From Streptomyces sp. LUP30 (lineage in GTDB: Bacteria > Actinomycetota > Actinomycetes > Streptomycetales > Streptomycetaceae), in NCBI RefSeq assembly GCF_001746365.1, contig NZ_MJAJ01000069.1:1-42830 (forward strand): 42,830 bases of DNA, in the 5' to 3' direction. Below the pieces are notes generated by a model that saw only the letters and a program-made list of their open reading frames with translations, was not told the origin of the DNA and ran no database searches. Both the position numbers and the translations under genes were made by a program. Below, piece after piece: positions 16,660 to 25,004 of the stretch (the first letter of the stretch is position 1; the number at the start of each line of letters is the position of its first letter).

Positions 16660-17652
16660 ATGACCACCTATTCGAAACTTCAGCTGGGAAATCTTTCCGA
16701 TCTCCACGTCCATGTCATCCCGCACCCGGGGGCGAGTCTGCTCTCGCTCGTCGCGGACGCGTTCGGCGAGCGGCGGCACGCCGTTCCGCACTCGGCGCGC
16801 AGGGCCGTTCGCACAGCCGCTCCGGCGCATGCCGAGGCAACGCTGCGGCCGCTCTTCGCCCCCGAACACCCGGCGATCCCGGACTGTCTGACGCCGACGG
16901 GCACCATGTCGCACGAGGGCGCGGCCCGCCACCTGGAACACTTGCAGGACCTGTCGGGTGACGTGCTGCTGGCGGATCTGGAGGCCGAATTCGGCGGCGA
17001 CGTCCCGCCGCAGTGGCGTCATGTGACCGAGCGCCCGAGGCAGTGGCTGTACGCCTATGCGCAGGTCATGCGGTCGGTGTGGAAGACCGTGCGGCCGGTG
17101 TGGACGGCGGCGGGCGGAGCGCTGGGCCGGGAGGCCGAGCGCGTGGGCGGCTCACTGGTGTACGGCCGTCCCGAACTGGCACTGTCCGCGCTCAGCCCGC
17201 GCTACCGCCTGGACGGCACGGTGCTGCGACTGCCGGACGAGCACCCCGAGGACTTCGCGCTCCTCGGACGCCGGCTGCTCCTGGTGCCCGTCGCCTCCGG
17301 CAGCGACGCCTCGCTGTTCGCCTTCGACGGGCCGGACACCGTCTGGGTGGGCTATCCGCTGCCCGGGCTCGACGCGCTCTGGGCCGGCCGTCCGCCCGAG
17401 CCCGGGCGGAACCGTCAGGATCCCGCACAGCTCATCCTGGGGGACGCGAGAGCCGCCATCCTCCGGGCGACCAGCGCGGCCACGCACATGGGAAGCCTGT
17501 CGTCGGCGCTGGGCTATGCGCCCGGCACGCTGTCCCACCACTGCGCCCGGCTGGAGAACGCCGGTCTCATCCACCGCCGTCGGCAGGGACAGCACGTCGT
17601 GGTCCGTCGCACGCAGCGGGGCAGCGAACTCCTCGACCTGCTCACTCGCTGA
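16660..17652 (+). CDS. ArsR-type winged-helix transcriptional regulator with large N-terminal domain
   Basis: The 330-residue protein ends in a winged-helix domain of ArsR type (about residues 262-330: ILRATSAATHMGSLSSALG, then APGTLSHHCARLENAGLI and the wing RRRQGQHVVVRR). The first 250 residues are an uncharacterised domain of the sort found in long Streptomyces ArsR-like regulators (DUF5937-type), where the sensor is probably that domain. The ATG follows GGGGGA by five bases. The N-terminal segment DLHVHVIPHPGASLLSLVADAF resembles the opening of this family. It stands alone, with no co-directional partner closer than the AI-2E exporter gene 159 bases on. Confidence 0.88.
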   Translation: MTTYSKLQLGNLSDLHVHVIPHPGASLLSLVADAFGERRHAVPHSARRAVRTAAPAHAEATLRPLFAPEHPAIPDCLTPTGTMSHEGAARHLEHLQDLSGDVLLADLEAEFGGDVPPQWRHVTERPRQWLYAYAQVMRSVWKTVRPVWTAAGGALGREAERVGGSLVYGRPELALSALSPRYRLDGTVLRLPDEHPEDFALLGRRLLLVPVASGSDASLFAFDGPDTVWVGYPLPGLDALWAGRPPEPGRNRQDPAQLILGDARAAILRATSAATHMGSLSSALGYAPGTLSHHCARLENAGLIHRRRQGQHVVVRRTQRGSELLDLLTR

Positions 17653-17811
17653 GCCCGGAGGCGGACGAACGCCGGGGACGGCGCCTCGCCCTCCCCGGCC
17701 ACCGCCCGTCGCTCGAGACAGCCGCCCGCTTTCACCCGACCGGTACCGGCCTTCGGGGGAACTCCGCGTCGGGGCCGCGATCGACGTGTCGGCCCGTGGT
17801 ACGGGCATGGG

Positions 17812-18927
17812 GTGTCCACACCCCCGGATCAGCCCGCCTCGCCGCCCGGACGCCGAAGCGGCGCGGATCCGCGCGTGCCTGATCCGCGCGTGCCGGGGCC
17901 GTTGCGGACGGCGGCCGCGTACGCCTGGCGGATCATCGCCGTCGGCATCGTCGTGCGCGTCGTCTTCTCCGTGCTCGGGCAGTTTCACCAGATCGCCATC
18001 GCCGTCTTCCTGGGTCTGGTCATCACCGCGGTGCTGCGCCCCGTGGCCGACTTCCTCGCCCGGTTCACGCCCCGCCCGCTCGCGGTGGCCGCCGCGCTCA
18101 TCGGCGGCGTCGTCCTGGTCCTGGGTGTGCTGACGCTGGTGGGTGAGTCCGCGGCGGGTCAGCGCAGCGGGCTGCAGAAGGAGTTCGTGACGGGCGTCGA
18201 CCGGATCGAGCGTCAGCTCGAAGGGCCTCCCCTCCGGATCTCGTCGCACGCGTTCGACGATCTCCAGTCCCGGATCGGCGAGGTGCTGTCGAGCCACCGT
18301 TCCGCCCTGTTCAGCACGGCGCTCAGCGGTGCGAGCCGGCTGGTCGAGGTGCTGACCGTGCTCGCCCTGTCCGTCTTCTGCTCGGTCTTCTTCACCCACT
18401 CCGGGGACCGGCAGTGGCAGTGGCTGTGCGATCAGTTCCCCGCCGGAGGACGGCGGAACCTCGCGGCGGCGGGCGGAGCCGCCTGGCGGACGTTCACCGG
18501 GTACACGCGCGGCATCCTGCTGGTGGCGGCGACCAACGCGTTCCTCGTGGGCATCGCGCTGTTCGCTCTCGGGGTGCCGCTCGCCGTCCCGCTCGCATTA
18601 CTGGAGTTCCTGGCCGCCTTCGTCCCCCTGATCGGCTCGCCGATCGCCCTGGCGGTCGCGGCCGTGGTCGCCCTGGCGTCGAAGGGGGTGTTCATCGCCC
18701 TGCTGGTCGTGGTCCTGATCGTGGTCATCGGCCAGATCGAGGGCCACCTCCTGCACCCCCTCGTGATGAGTTGGGCGGTCCGGTTGCACCCGGTGGTGGT
18801 CGCGCTGGCCGTCGTCGGCGGCGCGGTCGCCGCCGGTGTCATCGGCGCCGTGGTCGTCGTACCGCTGGTGGCCGTGGCCTGGTCCGTGTACCAGGCGCTG
18901 CGAGGCCCCGTCGACGCGCCGGAATGA
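17812..18927 (+). CDS. AI-2E family transporter (TTA-containing gene)
   Basis: The 371-residue membrane protein has the AI-2E exporter layout: two helices at about 38-80 after a Pro-rich cytoplasmic start, a helix at 85-110, an extended soluble region (about 112-175), then five further helices. The signature part is PLALLEFLAAFVPLIGSPIAL (about 258-278) followed by GQIEGHLLHPLVMSWAVRLHP. Family members export small molecules such as autoinducer-2 or act as Na+/H+ antiporters, so the substrate is open. GTG 17812 has a weak ribosome site. Codon 263 (18598-18600) is TTA, the rarest leucine codon in Streptomyces, whose tRNA (bldA) matures late; the transporter may thus be made mainly in older cultures. 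Confidence 0.88.
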   Translation: MSTPPDQPASPPGRRSGADPRVPDPRVPGPLRTAAAYAWRIIAVGIVVRVVFSVLGQFHQIAIAVFLGLVITAVLRPVADFLARFTPRPLAVAAALIGGVVLVLGVLTLVGESAAGQRSGLQKEFVTGVDRIERQLEGPPLRISSHAFDDLQSRIGEVLSSHRSALFSTALSGASRLVEVLTVLALSVFCSVFFTHSGDRQWQWLCDQFPAGGRRNLAAAGGAAWRTFTGYTRGILLVAATNAFLVGIALFALGVPLAVPLALLEFLAAFVPLIGSPIALAVAAVVALASKGVFIALLVVVLIVVIGQIEGHLLHPLVMSWAVRLHPVVVALAVVGGAVAAGVIGAVVVVPLVAVAWSVYQALRGPVDAPE

Positions 18928-19060
18928 CGGCGGTTCACCCCGAGCGGCCGGGGATCTTCCGCCGTCCGGTCAAGGACTCAACAAAAGAGACGTTTGTACG
19001 GGCGCGGATGGTGCACACGAAAGCTAACACCGTTCTTACAAGACGAAGCGGAGACGCATC

Positions 19061-19339
19061 ATGGGCATCATCGCGTGGATCATCATCGGCCTGCTCGCCG
19101 GCGCCATCGCCAAGGCCTTGATGCCGGGCAAGGACCCCGGCGGCATCATCATCACCATGCTCATCGGCATCGCGGGCGGTCTCCTCGGCGGCTGGCTCGG
19201 CAAGGTGATCTTCGGCGTCGACTCCATCGACGGGTTCTTCGACCTCTCCACCTGGATCGCCGCGATCGTCGGCTCCTTCATCCTGCTCGCCCTCTACCGC
19301 CTCGTCACCGGCAACCGGCACTCGCACCGCCACGCCTGA
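19061..19339 (+). CDS. GlsB/YeaQ/YmgE family stress-response membrane protein
   Basis: A 92-residue protein made of three membrane helices with glycine-rich turns: IIAWIIIGLLAGAIAKALMPG, then GGIIITMLIGIAGGLLGGWLG, then a third at about 65-85. This is the transglycosylase-associated (GlsB/YeaQ/YmgE) family, induced by general stress in many bacteria; the molecular role is unknown. The ATG has GGAG about nine bases upstream. The 133-base gap before it is relatively AT-rich, and GTTT at 18992 followed after 14 bases by GGTGCA is a poor match to a SigB-type promoter. Confidence 0.92.
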   Translation: MGIIAWIIIGLLAGAIAKALMPGKDPGGIIITMLIGIAGGLLGGWLGKVIFGVDSIDGFFDLSTWIAAIVGSFILLALYRLVTGNRHSHRHA

Positions 19340-19515
19340 CGCGCGGGCGTCGCACCTCTTTCGGGCATCTGGACGGCTCCCCCCTGTTCGCAGGGCGGGA
19401 GCCGCCGCCTTGAACGGCCCTCCGCCGGGCGCCCACGCGGTCGTGGTCGTCGAGGCATCACCGGCGCCGGGCGAAGCGGAGGGTCGGATTCATCTGTCTG
19501 TGCGATCATTCGCCC

Positions 19516-20625
19516 GTGAACGCACCTTCCAGCCCTTCTTCGGGCGTGTCTTCAGCCGAGCACGACGCCAAGTCGCCTGGTTTCGCAGCCGAGTTCAAGG
19601 ACGCGGTCACGCTACGGGCCTTCGGGCTCGTACTCGGGGGCCTGCTCGTCCAGCTCGCCTTCGTCGTGTCCTACGTCGGGGCCTTCCACTCCCCCACACC
19701 GCACCGGATACCCGTCGCGGTCGTCGCGCCGCAGCAGGCGTCCGCGAAGATCGTCGCCCAGCTCGACGCCCTCGCCGGCGCCCCGGTCGACGCGACGGCG
19801 GCGCCGAACGCCGCGGCGGCCCGGCAGTGGGTCCTCACGCGCAAGGCGGACGCCGCCTTCCTCTTCGACGCCACGGGCGCCGAGGACACCCTCCTGGTCG
19901 CCTCCGCGGGCGGGCCGTCGGTCTCGCAGACCGCCGCACAGATCGCGCAGAAGATCGAGACGGCGCAGAAACGGCAGATCACCGTCACCGACATCCGGCC
20001 CCCGAACGCCGGGGACGGGCGCGGCATGACCTCCTTCTACCTCGTGCTGGGCTGGGTGATCGGCGGCTACCTGACTGCGACCATCATGGGCATGGCGGCC
20101 GGTTCCCGTCCCGCCAACCGTCAGCGCACCCTGATCCGCCTGGGCGTGCTCGCGCTGTACGCGGCCGTGTCGGGAGTCGCCGGAGCGGCCGTCGTGGGGC
20201 CGGTGTTCGACGCGCTCGACGGTCACTTCTGGGCCCTGAGCGGCATCGGCGCCCTGGTCGTCCTCGCCTCGGCGGCTACCGCGCTCGCCCTGCAGACGCT
20301 GCTGGGCCTTCTGGGCACCGGCCTGGTCATCCTGCTCTTCGTGGTGCTCGGCAACCCGAGTTCCGGCGGCGTGTACCCGGCGCCGCTGCTCCCCTCGTTC
20401 TGGAGCGCGATCGGACAGCTCCTTCCGCCGGGGGCCGGGACGACCCTGGTCCGCAACACGGTCTACTTCTCGGGCCACGCCGTCACGTCCGCGCTCTGGG
20501 TGCTCGGCGCGTACGCCGTGGGAGGCGCGGCACTCGCCTGGGCGGCGTCCTGGCGCAACGAACGCCGACCGGCCGCCCCCGCCACGGAACCCGAGTCGCC
20601 GCCACAAGCCCTGCCGGCCGGCTGA
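19516..20625 (+). CDS. ABC-2/DUF3533-like membrane protein
   Basis: The 369-residue protein has one membrane helix near the start (about residues 36-56), an extracytoplasmic domain (about 58-170), and five or six helices in the C-terminal half (from about 178, SFYLVLGWVIGGYLTATIMG). This matches the YhgE/Pip-like or DUF3533 branch of the ABC-2 permease superfamily, which lacks a known substrate. The motif NPSSGGVYP before the last extracellular loop is typical of that branch. GTG 19516 is the only sensible start. No ATPase gene lies next to it. The C-terminal tail is polar and Pro-rich. Confidence 0.8.
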   Translation: MNAPSSPSSGVSSAEHDAKSPGFAAEFKDAVTLRAFGLVLGGLLVQLAFVVSYVGAFHSPTPHRIPVAVVAPQQASAKIVAQLDALAGAPVDATAAPNAAAARQWVLTRKADAAFLFDATGAEDTLLVASAGGPSVSQTAAQIAQKIETAQKRQITVTDIRPPNAGDGRGMTSFYLVLGWVIGGYLTATIMGMAAGSRPANRQRTLIRLGVLALYAAVSGVAGAAVVGPVFDALDGHFWALSGIGALVVLASAATALALQTLLGLLGTGLVILLFVVLGNPSSGGVYPAPLLPSFWSAIGQLLPPGAGTTLVRNTVYFSGHAVTSALWVLGAYAVGGAALAWAASWRNERRPAAPATEPESPPQALPAG

Positions 20626-20848
20626 CGACCCAGTACGCGCAGGCAGCGGGCCCGGAACTCCCGGCGGGCGGGCGGCACTTCGGATCTTCGCGGTCCGCGG
20701 GCGCGGATCCTCGAGGTGCGCAGGCGCCGCCGGGCTGTCGCCCCGCGCTCCGCCGGCCACGAGCGGCGGACGCTCAACTCATCCATGTGGAACCGGTGTT
20801 CGGGTCTCGTGGCGGGCGGCCGCTTGGGGCAGACTGCACCCATGGGGG

Positions 20849-21709
20849 ATGTCCTCAGCGGCGGCCGGGAGTTCGCCGCCGCCGTCGCCGTCCGGCAGCC
20901 CCTTCCCCGGCGGCGCGGACGCCGTCGTCGGAGCGGGGCAGACCCCCGGCCTGGTGATCGCGGGACTGTCCCTGCCTCGGGGCGCCACCCTGATCAAGCA
21001 TGACCGGACCGCGCACGCAGGACCCTGGACCGTGGTCGTACGGCGCGCGGGCGGGTCTCTGGGGCGGCACGGCGCGGTGGTCACGTTCCCCGTGGCGGCG
21101 CCGTCCGACGGACGCCCGGTCCGGGTCGGCGACGTCTCGGGGCGGGCCCGCGAGCACGAGATCACCTGCCCCCTCGCGGGCTCGTACGCACGCGTACGCG
21201 GGGACCTGCCGCGATCCGGCCTGACCGCCGTCGCCGCGGGCACCGGCGTCGTCTCGGGCCGCCCCGCCGTCGACCCGCCGCCGGGACTCTCCGTCGTCTC
21301 CGAGGGAGTCTCCCGCCCGGTCGATCTGCTCGAAGCCCGCTACGGCTCGAAGGCGACCGGTGAGTCCGAGGAACTCTCGGGGGGCCTCACCTTCACCGGC
21401 GTCGCCCGGTGCGGCGGCCTCGAAGACGGGTTGTACGCAGCCCCCGTGCGAACGGCGGGGACCGTGCACGGCAAGCCCGCGGTCGTCACGTCCGCCCTCG
21501 GCGGCAACGGCGCGCTGGTCTGGGAGCCGGCCCCGGGCGTCGTGGCGTACGTCGGCTACAGCGGAGCGTCGCTGGACGACGGCGCCGTCGCCGCGCTGCG
21601 CCGTCTGGCCGCGCGGACCCGTCTGCTGACCCCCGGACAGTGGCGGGCCACCGCGCCTGCCACGAGCGACCAGGACAACGACCTCGACCTGTCGGAACCG
21701 TCCGCCTGA
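20849..21709 (+). CDS. Hypothetical protein
   Basis: A 286-residue protein that I do not recognise. It is mostly small residues, with beta-strand-like segments such as WTVVVRR, GAVVTFPVAA and GVVAYVGYSG, no signal peptide and no membrane helix. Codon use has strong third-position GC over most of its length, which supports it as real. The start is uncertain: ATG 20849 has no spaced ribosome site, while an ATG seven bases before it (20842, another frame) sits 7 bases after the possible -10 CAGACT and encodes about 20 plausible residues. Either the frame given is right, or there is a frameshift near 20910. Confidence 0.65.
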   Translation: MSSAAAGSSPPPSPSGSPFPGGADAVVGAGQTPGLVIAGLSLPRGATLIKHDRTAHAGPWTVVVRRAGGSLGRHGAVVTFPVAAPSDGRPVRVGDVSGRAREHEITCPLAGSYARVRGDLPRSGLTAVAAGTGVVSGRPAVDPPPGLSVVSEGVSRPVDLLEARYGSKATGESEELSGGLTFTGVARCGGLEDGLYAAPVRTAGTVHGKPAVVTSALGGNGALVWEPAPGVVAYVGYSGASLDDGAVAALRRLAARTRLLTPGQWRATAPATSDQDNDLDLSEPSA

Positions 21710-21860
21710 GGTCGGGCCGCAGCGGCCCCCTCCCCGATGGTCCTCGTCGGAGACGACACCCGAAGTGGCCCTGCCCGTAAGGGAGTTGCGGGCACGGCCG
21801 GAGGGAATCCACGGGCGGGGACAGCGCCGCGGTTCATGGCGGACGTGATGCAATGACCGC

Positions 21861-22397
21861 ATGGTGAAGGACCGTACGTTCCTGGGACCGTTGGAACTGA
21901 ATGACGGCCGCTGGGGGGTCGGTGACGCCGCTCGACCGGGCGCCCACTGGGTGGAGTTCCGCCCCGACGGGTTGTACCAGCACCAGCCGGACTCCGAGGG
22001 ACGGCCGATCCCGTGGTCCAGGATCATGACCGGCATCTGGATCACCTGGGGCAGACACTCCTGGAACACCGACACCAGGGGCGTGTACACGCCCAGGGGA
22101 ACGGTCGCCAGGCGCGAGGGCGGCTGGATGCGGATGACGCTGCGTCAGCCGTACGAGGAATGCCTGCTGCGCTTCGACCAGCACATGCGCCCCTACCGGG
22201 CGGTGGACTCCCTCCGGCTGGAGTACCTGCTGCGGAAGCTCGTCGACGAGGGCAAGCTCCATCTCCTCGGCGACCCGGAATGGGTGGGCCGTGCCGTGGC
22301 GCACCTGGCCGGCGGGAAGAACCGCTGGGTCACGACCCGTGCGCTGCGGCGGGCGGCGACGGAGGCCCTGGCAGCGGGCGGCCCGAGCACCCCCTGA
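21861..22397 (+). CDS. Conserved-looking hypothetical protein
   Basis: The 178-residue protein has an N-terminal half of beta-strand character with many Trp and Tyr residues (WVEFRPDGLYQH, IPWSRIMTGIWITWG), which recalls a PH-like fold, and a helical C-terminal half (SLRLEYLLRKLVDEGKLHLL). No signal peptide or membrane helix is visible. The ATG has no ribosome site within reach; TGCAAT seven bases upstream could be a -10 box for a leaderless mRNA. I cannot assign a function. It sits 338 bases before the RNA repair genes. Confidence 0.7.
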   Translation: MVKDRTFLGPLELNDGRWGVGDAARPGAHWVEFRPDGLYQHQPDSEGRPIPWSRIMTGIWITWGRHSWNTDTRGVYTPRGTVARREGGWMRMTLRQPYEECLLRFDQHMRPYRAVDSLRLEYLLRKLVDEGKLHLLGDPEWVGRAVAHLAGGKNRWVTTRALRRAATEALAAGGPSTP

Positions 22398-22735
22398 CGG
22401 CACGGTCACGGGCCGCCCGCCGGGACCGGCGCGCGCGCCCGGGGGCCGGGGCCGGCTCGGGAGCCGGTCCGTGCGGCGCTGCAGGGCGGCAGGCCGACGA
22501 TCTCCAGGACGTCCTCGGCCGGCCGCCCGGCACCCTCGACGAGGCCGTCACCGCGATCCAGGCCCACCCTTGACGGCGACCAGGACGACGTGGACGACGC
22601 GGTCCGCCGACCGTCCTCCCGACGGCCTGGACACTGCCATGACCTGCGTCTCTCCCCCGGCGCCCGAAGCATAATTCGGTGTCCTGCCGCCCTCCCCGCA
22701 CGTGACAATCAGGGACCGGCAAGGGGAGGAACACC
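22398..22735. other. 338-base intergenic region before the RNA repair operon
   Basis: No complete gene is supported. A stretch at about 22480-22573 would encode DVLGRPPGTLDEAVTAIQ on the plus strand and then a stop, which looks like the tail of a decayed gene but has no start or ribosome site. CATAAT at 22670-22675, 60 bases before the RNA ligase ATG, is a good -10 candidate for the repair operon; no clear -35 partner is seen. Confidence 0.45.
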
Positions 22736-23944
22736 ATGAGCCAGGACCACCTGACTCTTCATGAGCTGCTGCCGCCGCAGGAGTTGGCGGCGGCGCTCGA
22801 CGCGGGGCACGTCACGCGCAAGGCGCACCCGGAACTGCCGCTGTCGATCTACACGTACACGCGGACGTGCCAGTACGAGCGGGTGTGGAACCGGGTGACC
22901 ACCCGTTGCCGCGGCCTGGTGGCCGACGACGGCACCGGGGAGATCGTCGCGCTGCCGCTGCCGAAGTTCTTCAACGTCGGTGAGCACGAAGCGGGTCAGC
23001 CCTACGCGCCCGGCCTGCCCGACGAGCCGTTCGAGGTGTACGACAAGGTCGACGGCAGCCTGGCCGTGGTCTTCCACTACGCCGGCCGGTGGCGCGTCGC
23101 GTCCAAGGGCTCGTTCATCAGCGCCCAGGCCGCCTGGGCGCAGCGGCTGCTCGACGGCAAGGACACCTCCGCTCTCGTCCCCGGCGTGACCTACCTCGCC
23201 GAGATCCTGTACCCGCAGAACCGGATCGTCGTCGACTACGGCGAGCGGCGCGATCTGGTACTGCTGGCCGCCATCGCCAAGGACGGCACGGAAGTCGCCC
23301 TGGCCGACGCCGCGCCGCACTGGCATGGCATCGGATCGGTCGTCACGGCGTGGCCCGCCATGCCGCTGTCCGAGCTGCTGGCACTGGCCGAGGCCAACCG
23401 GCTGCCCGGCGGCCGGGCGGCCACCGGCACCGAGGCCGAGGGGTTCGTGCTGCGCTTCGCCTCGGGCGTGCGGGCCAAGGCGAAGCTCGCCGAGTACGTC
23501 CGACTCCACAAGGTCCTCACCGGCGTGAGCGAGCGGGACGTCTGGCGCGGTCACGGCGTCCAGCGGTTCGCGGGTCTGCCCGCCAAGCAGGTGGCTCAGG
23601 CGCTGGGCTGCTCGGCCGACGACGTCGAGGCGTCCGGCGGCCGTCCCCTGGACGCGCTGCTGGAACAGGTGCCCGACGAGTTCGACGCGTGGGTGCGCGC
23701 CCTCGTCGCGGGCATCGAGAAGCAGGTGGAGGACCGTGAGCGGGCGATCGACGACGCGTTCCGTTCCCTGGCGCCGCTCGCGGGCGACCGGGGAGCGTTC
23801 GCCCGCGCCGTGGGGGCGCTGCCCGATCCGGCCCTGCGCCCCGCCATGTTCCTGCGCCTGGACGGGCGTCCGACCGAGCTCGTGACCTACCGTTCCGTCC
23901 GGCCGGAGGCGTCCGACCCGTTCCAGACCGACGAGGAGAACTGA
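22736..23944 (+). CDS. T4 Rnl1-like RNA ligase
   Basis: The 402-residue protein has the nucleotidyltransferase motifs of the Rnl1 group in order: motif I K-V-D-G-S with the lysine to be adenylylated at 104, motif III/IIIa in AEILYPQNRIVVDY (Glu156; T4 Rnl1 has FEFVSPTNRIVLAY there), motif IV EGFVLRF (Glu235), and motif V K248-x-K250 in the segment ending YVRLH. Such ligases use ATP to join 3'-OH and 5'-phosphate RNA ends and in phage T4 mend tRNAs cut by a host anticodon nuclease. The C-terminal 150 residues are helical and differ from the T4 tRNA-specificity domain. ATG follows AGGGGAGG by seven bases. The kinase-phosphatase gene starts 2 bases past the stop, so they are co-translated. Confidence 0.92.
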   Translation: MSQDHLTLHELLPPQELAAALDAGHVTRKAHPELPLSIYTYTRTCQYERVWNRVTTRCRGLVADDGTGEIVALPLPKFFNVGEHEAGQPYAPGLPDEPFEVYDKVDGSLAVVFHYAGRWRVASKGSFISAQAAWAQRLLDGKDTSALVPGVTYLAEILYPQNRIVVDYGERRDLVLLAAIAKDGTEVALADAAPHWHGIGSVVTAWPAMPLSELLALAEANRLPGGRAATGTEAEGFVLRFASGVRAKAKLAEYVRLHKVLTGVSERDVWRGHGVQRFAGLPAKQVAQALGCSADDVEASGGRPLDALLEQVPDEFDAWVRALVAGIEKQVEDRERAIDDAFRSLAPLAGDRGAFARAVGALPDPALRPAMFLRLDGRPTELVTYRSVRPEASDPFQTDEEN

Positions 23945-23946
23945 CC

Positions 23947-24861
23947 GTGCCCGTAGTACACGTCATGACAGGCCTGCCGGCCTCCGGGAAGACGACCGCC
24001 GCGCGCAGGTTGCAGGCGGAGTCCGAGGGCCGGATGCGCCGTGTCAACCTCGACGATCTGCGGGCGATGCTCGACGTGCCCGCGCCCGAGGGAGGCCGGT
24101 CGTACGCGCACGAGCAGACCGTGCTGGCGATCCAGGACGCGGCGGTGCGGGCGGCCGTCGACGACGGTTTCGACGTCGTGGTGGACAACACGCACATGAC
24201 GCCGCACATACCGAAGCGGCTCAAGGCCGCCGTGGCGGGACTGGCCACCTTCGTCGTGCACGACTTCACCGACGTCCCGGTGGAGGAGTGCGTACGGCGC
24301 GACGCCGAGCGGGACGGAGCGGTCGGCGAGGAGATCATCCGCATCCTCGCCGACAAGCACGCCAAGTCCAGGCGAGGCGGCTGGCGGCTCACCGCGGAGT
24401 GGATGAACGACCAGCCTCCCGTCGAGCCGTACCGCGCGGACCCGACGCTGCCGACGGCGGTCATGTGCGACATCGACGGCACGCTCGCCCTCCGGGGCGA
24501 CCGGGGTCCCTTCGATTTCACCCGCTGCGAGGAGGACCTGCTCAACGAGTCGGTGCGCGGCGCGCTGCGTTCCTTCCGCAGCGCCGACGGCGACGTCGTC
24601 GTGCTGCTTTCCGGCCGCGGCGAGGAGCACCGCGGCAGGACGGAGGCGTGGCTGCGTGCGCACGAGGTCCCGTACGACGAGCTGTGGATGCGCGCCGCCG
24701 GCGACGGCCGCCGCGACGACGTGGTGAAGGCCGAGCTCTTCGACCGTCATGTGCGCCACCGCTTCGCGGTCCGGGTCTCGCTCGACGACCGCGACCGCGT
24801 CGTCGCCGTGTGGCGCCGGATGGGTCTGCCGACCTGGCAGGTCAACTACGGCAGCTTCTGA
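23947..24861 (+). CDS. T4-type polynucleotide 5'-kinase/3'-phosphatase
   Basis: The 304-residue protein matches T4 Pnkp in domain order and length (T4: 301). The N-terminal kinase has the P-loop GLPASGKT (residues 9-16), the catalytic Asp in NLDDLRAML (36-37) and DNTHMTP near residue 80. The C-terminal HAD phosphatase has CDIDGTLA (Asp175, Asp177), SGRGEEH, and LDDRDRV (Asp280-281) followed by VWRRMGLPTWQV, close to T4 VEMWRRIGVECWQV. It would heal broken RNA by removing 2',3'-cyclic or 3' phosphate and adding 5' phosphate, preparing ends for the ligase encoded 2 bases upstream. GTG 23947 is the first in-frame start and its ribosome site lies inside the ligase gene. All catalytic residues I can locate are intact. 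Confidence 0.93.
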   Translation: MPVVHVMTGLPASGKTTAARRLQAESEGRMRRVNLDDLRAMLDVPAPEGGRSYAHEQTVLAIQDAAVRAAVDDGFDVVVDNTHMTPHIPKRLKAAVAGLATFVVHDFTDVPVEECVRRDAERDGAVGEEIIRILADKHAKSRRGGWRLTAEWMNDQPPVEPYRADPTLPTAVMCDIDGTLALRGDRGPFDFTRCEEDLLNESVRGALRSFRSADGDVVVLLSGRGEEHRGRTEAWLRAHEVPYDELWMRAAGDGRRDDVVKAELFDRHVRHRFAVRVSLDDRDRVVAVWRRMGLPTWQVNYGSF

Positions 24862-24913
24862 CCGGCGCCTCCCGGCGCCCCTGGCGGCCGGACGCCCGTG
24901 CGCCGGCCGCTGG

Positions 24914-24972
24914 TAAACTGGGGGCACGCTTCGACACCGCCGGGGCCCGTACCGAGGGGTACGGGCCCCGGC
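24914..24972 (+). promoter_or_regulatory. Helicase promoter and leader hairpin
   Basis: TAAACT (about 24914-24919) is a good -10 box. The transcript would start just after it and fold into a perfect 15-bp stem with a GAGG tetraloop (24939-24953 with 24958-24972), ending 32 bases before the helicase ATG. No T-run follows the stem, so it looks more like a leader structure than a terminator, though it could also stop read-through from the RNA repair genes. Confidence 0.5.
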
Positions 24973-25004
24973 GCGTTCCGGGCGTCAGACCAGGAAGGCT
25001 CCCC

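Noticed and set aside
19516..20625. Drug ABC exporter
   Set aside because: Only a permease-like protein is present; no ATPase gene adjoins it.
22398..22573. Tail of a possible pseudogene ending LDEAVTAIQAHP
   Set aside because: Only about 25 plausible residues; no start, and the opposite strand reads equally well.
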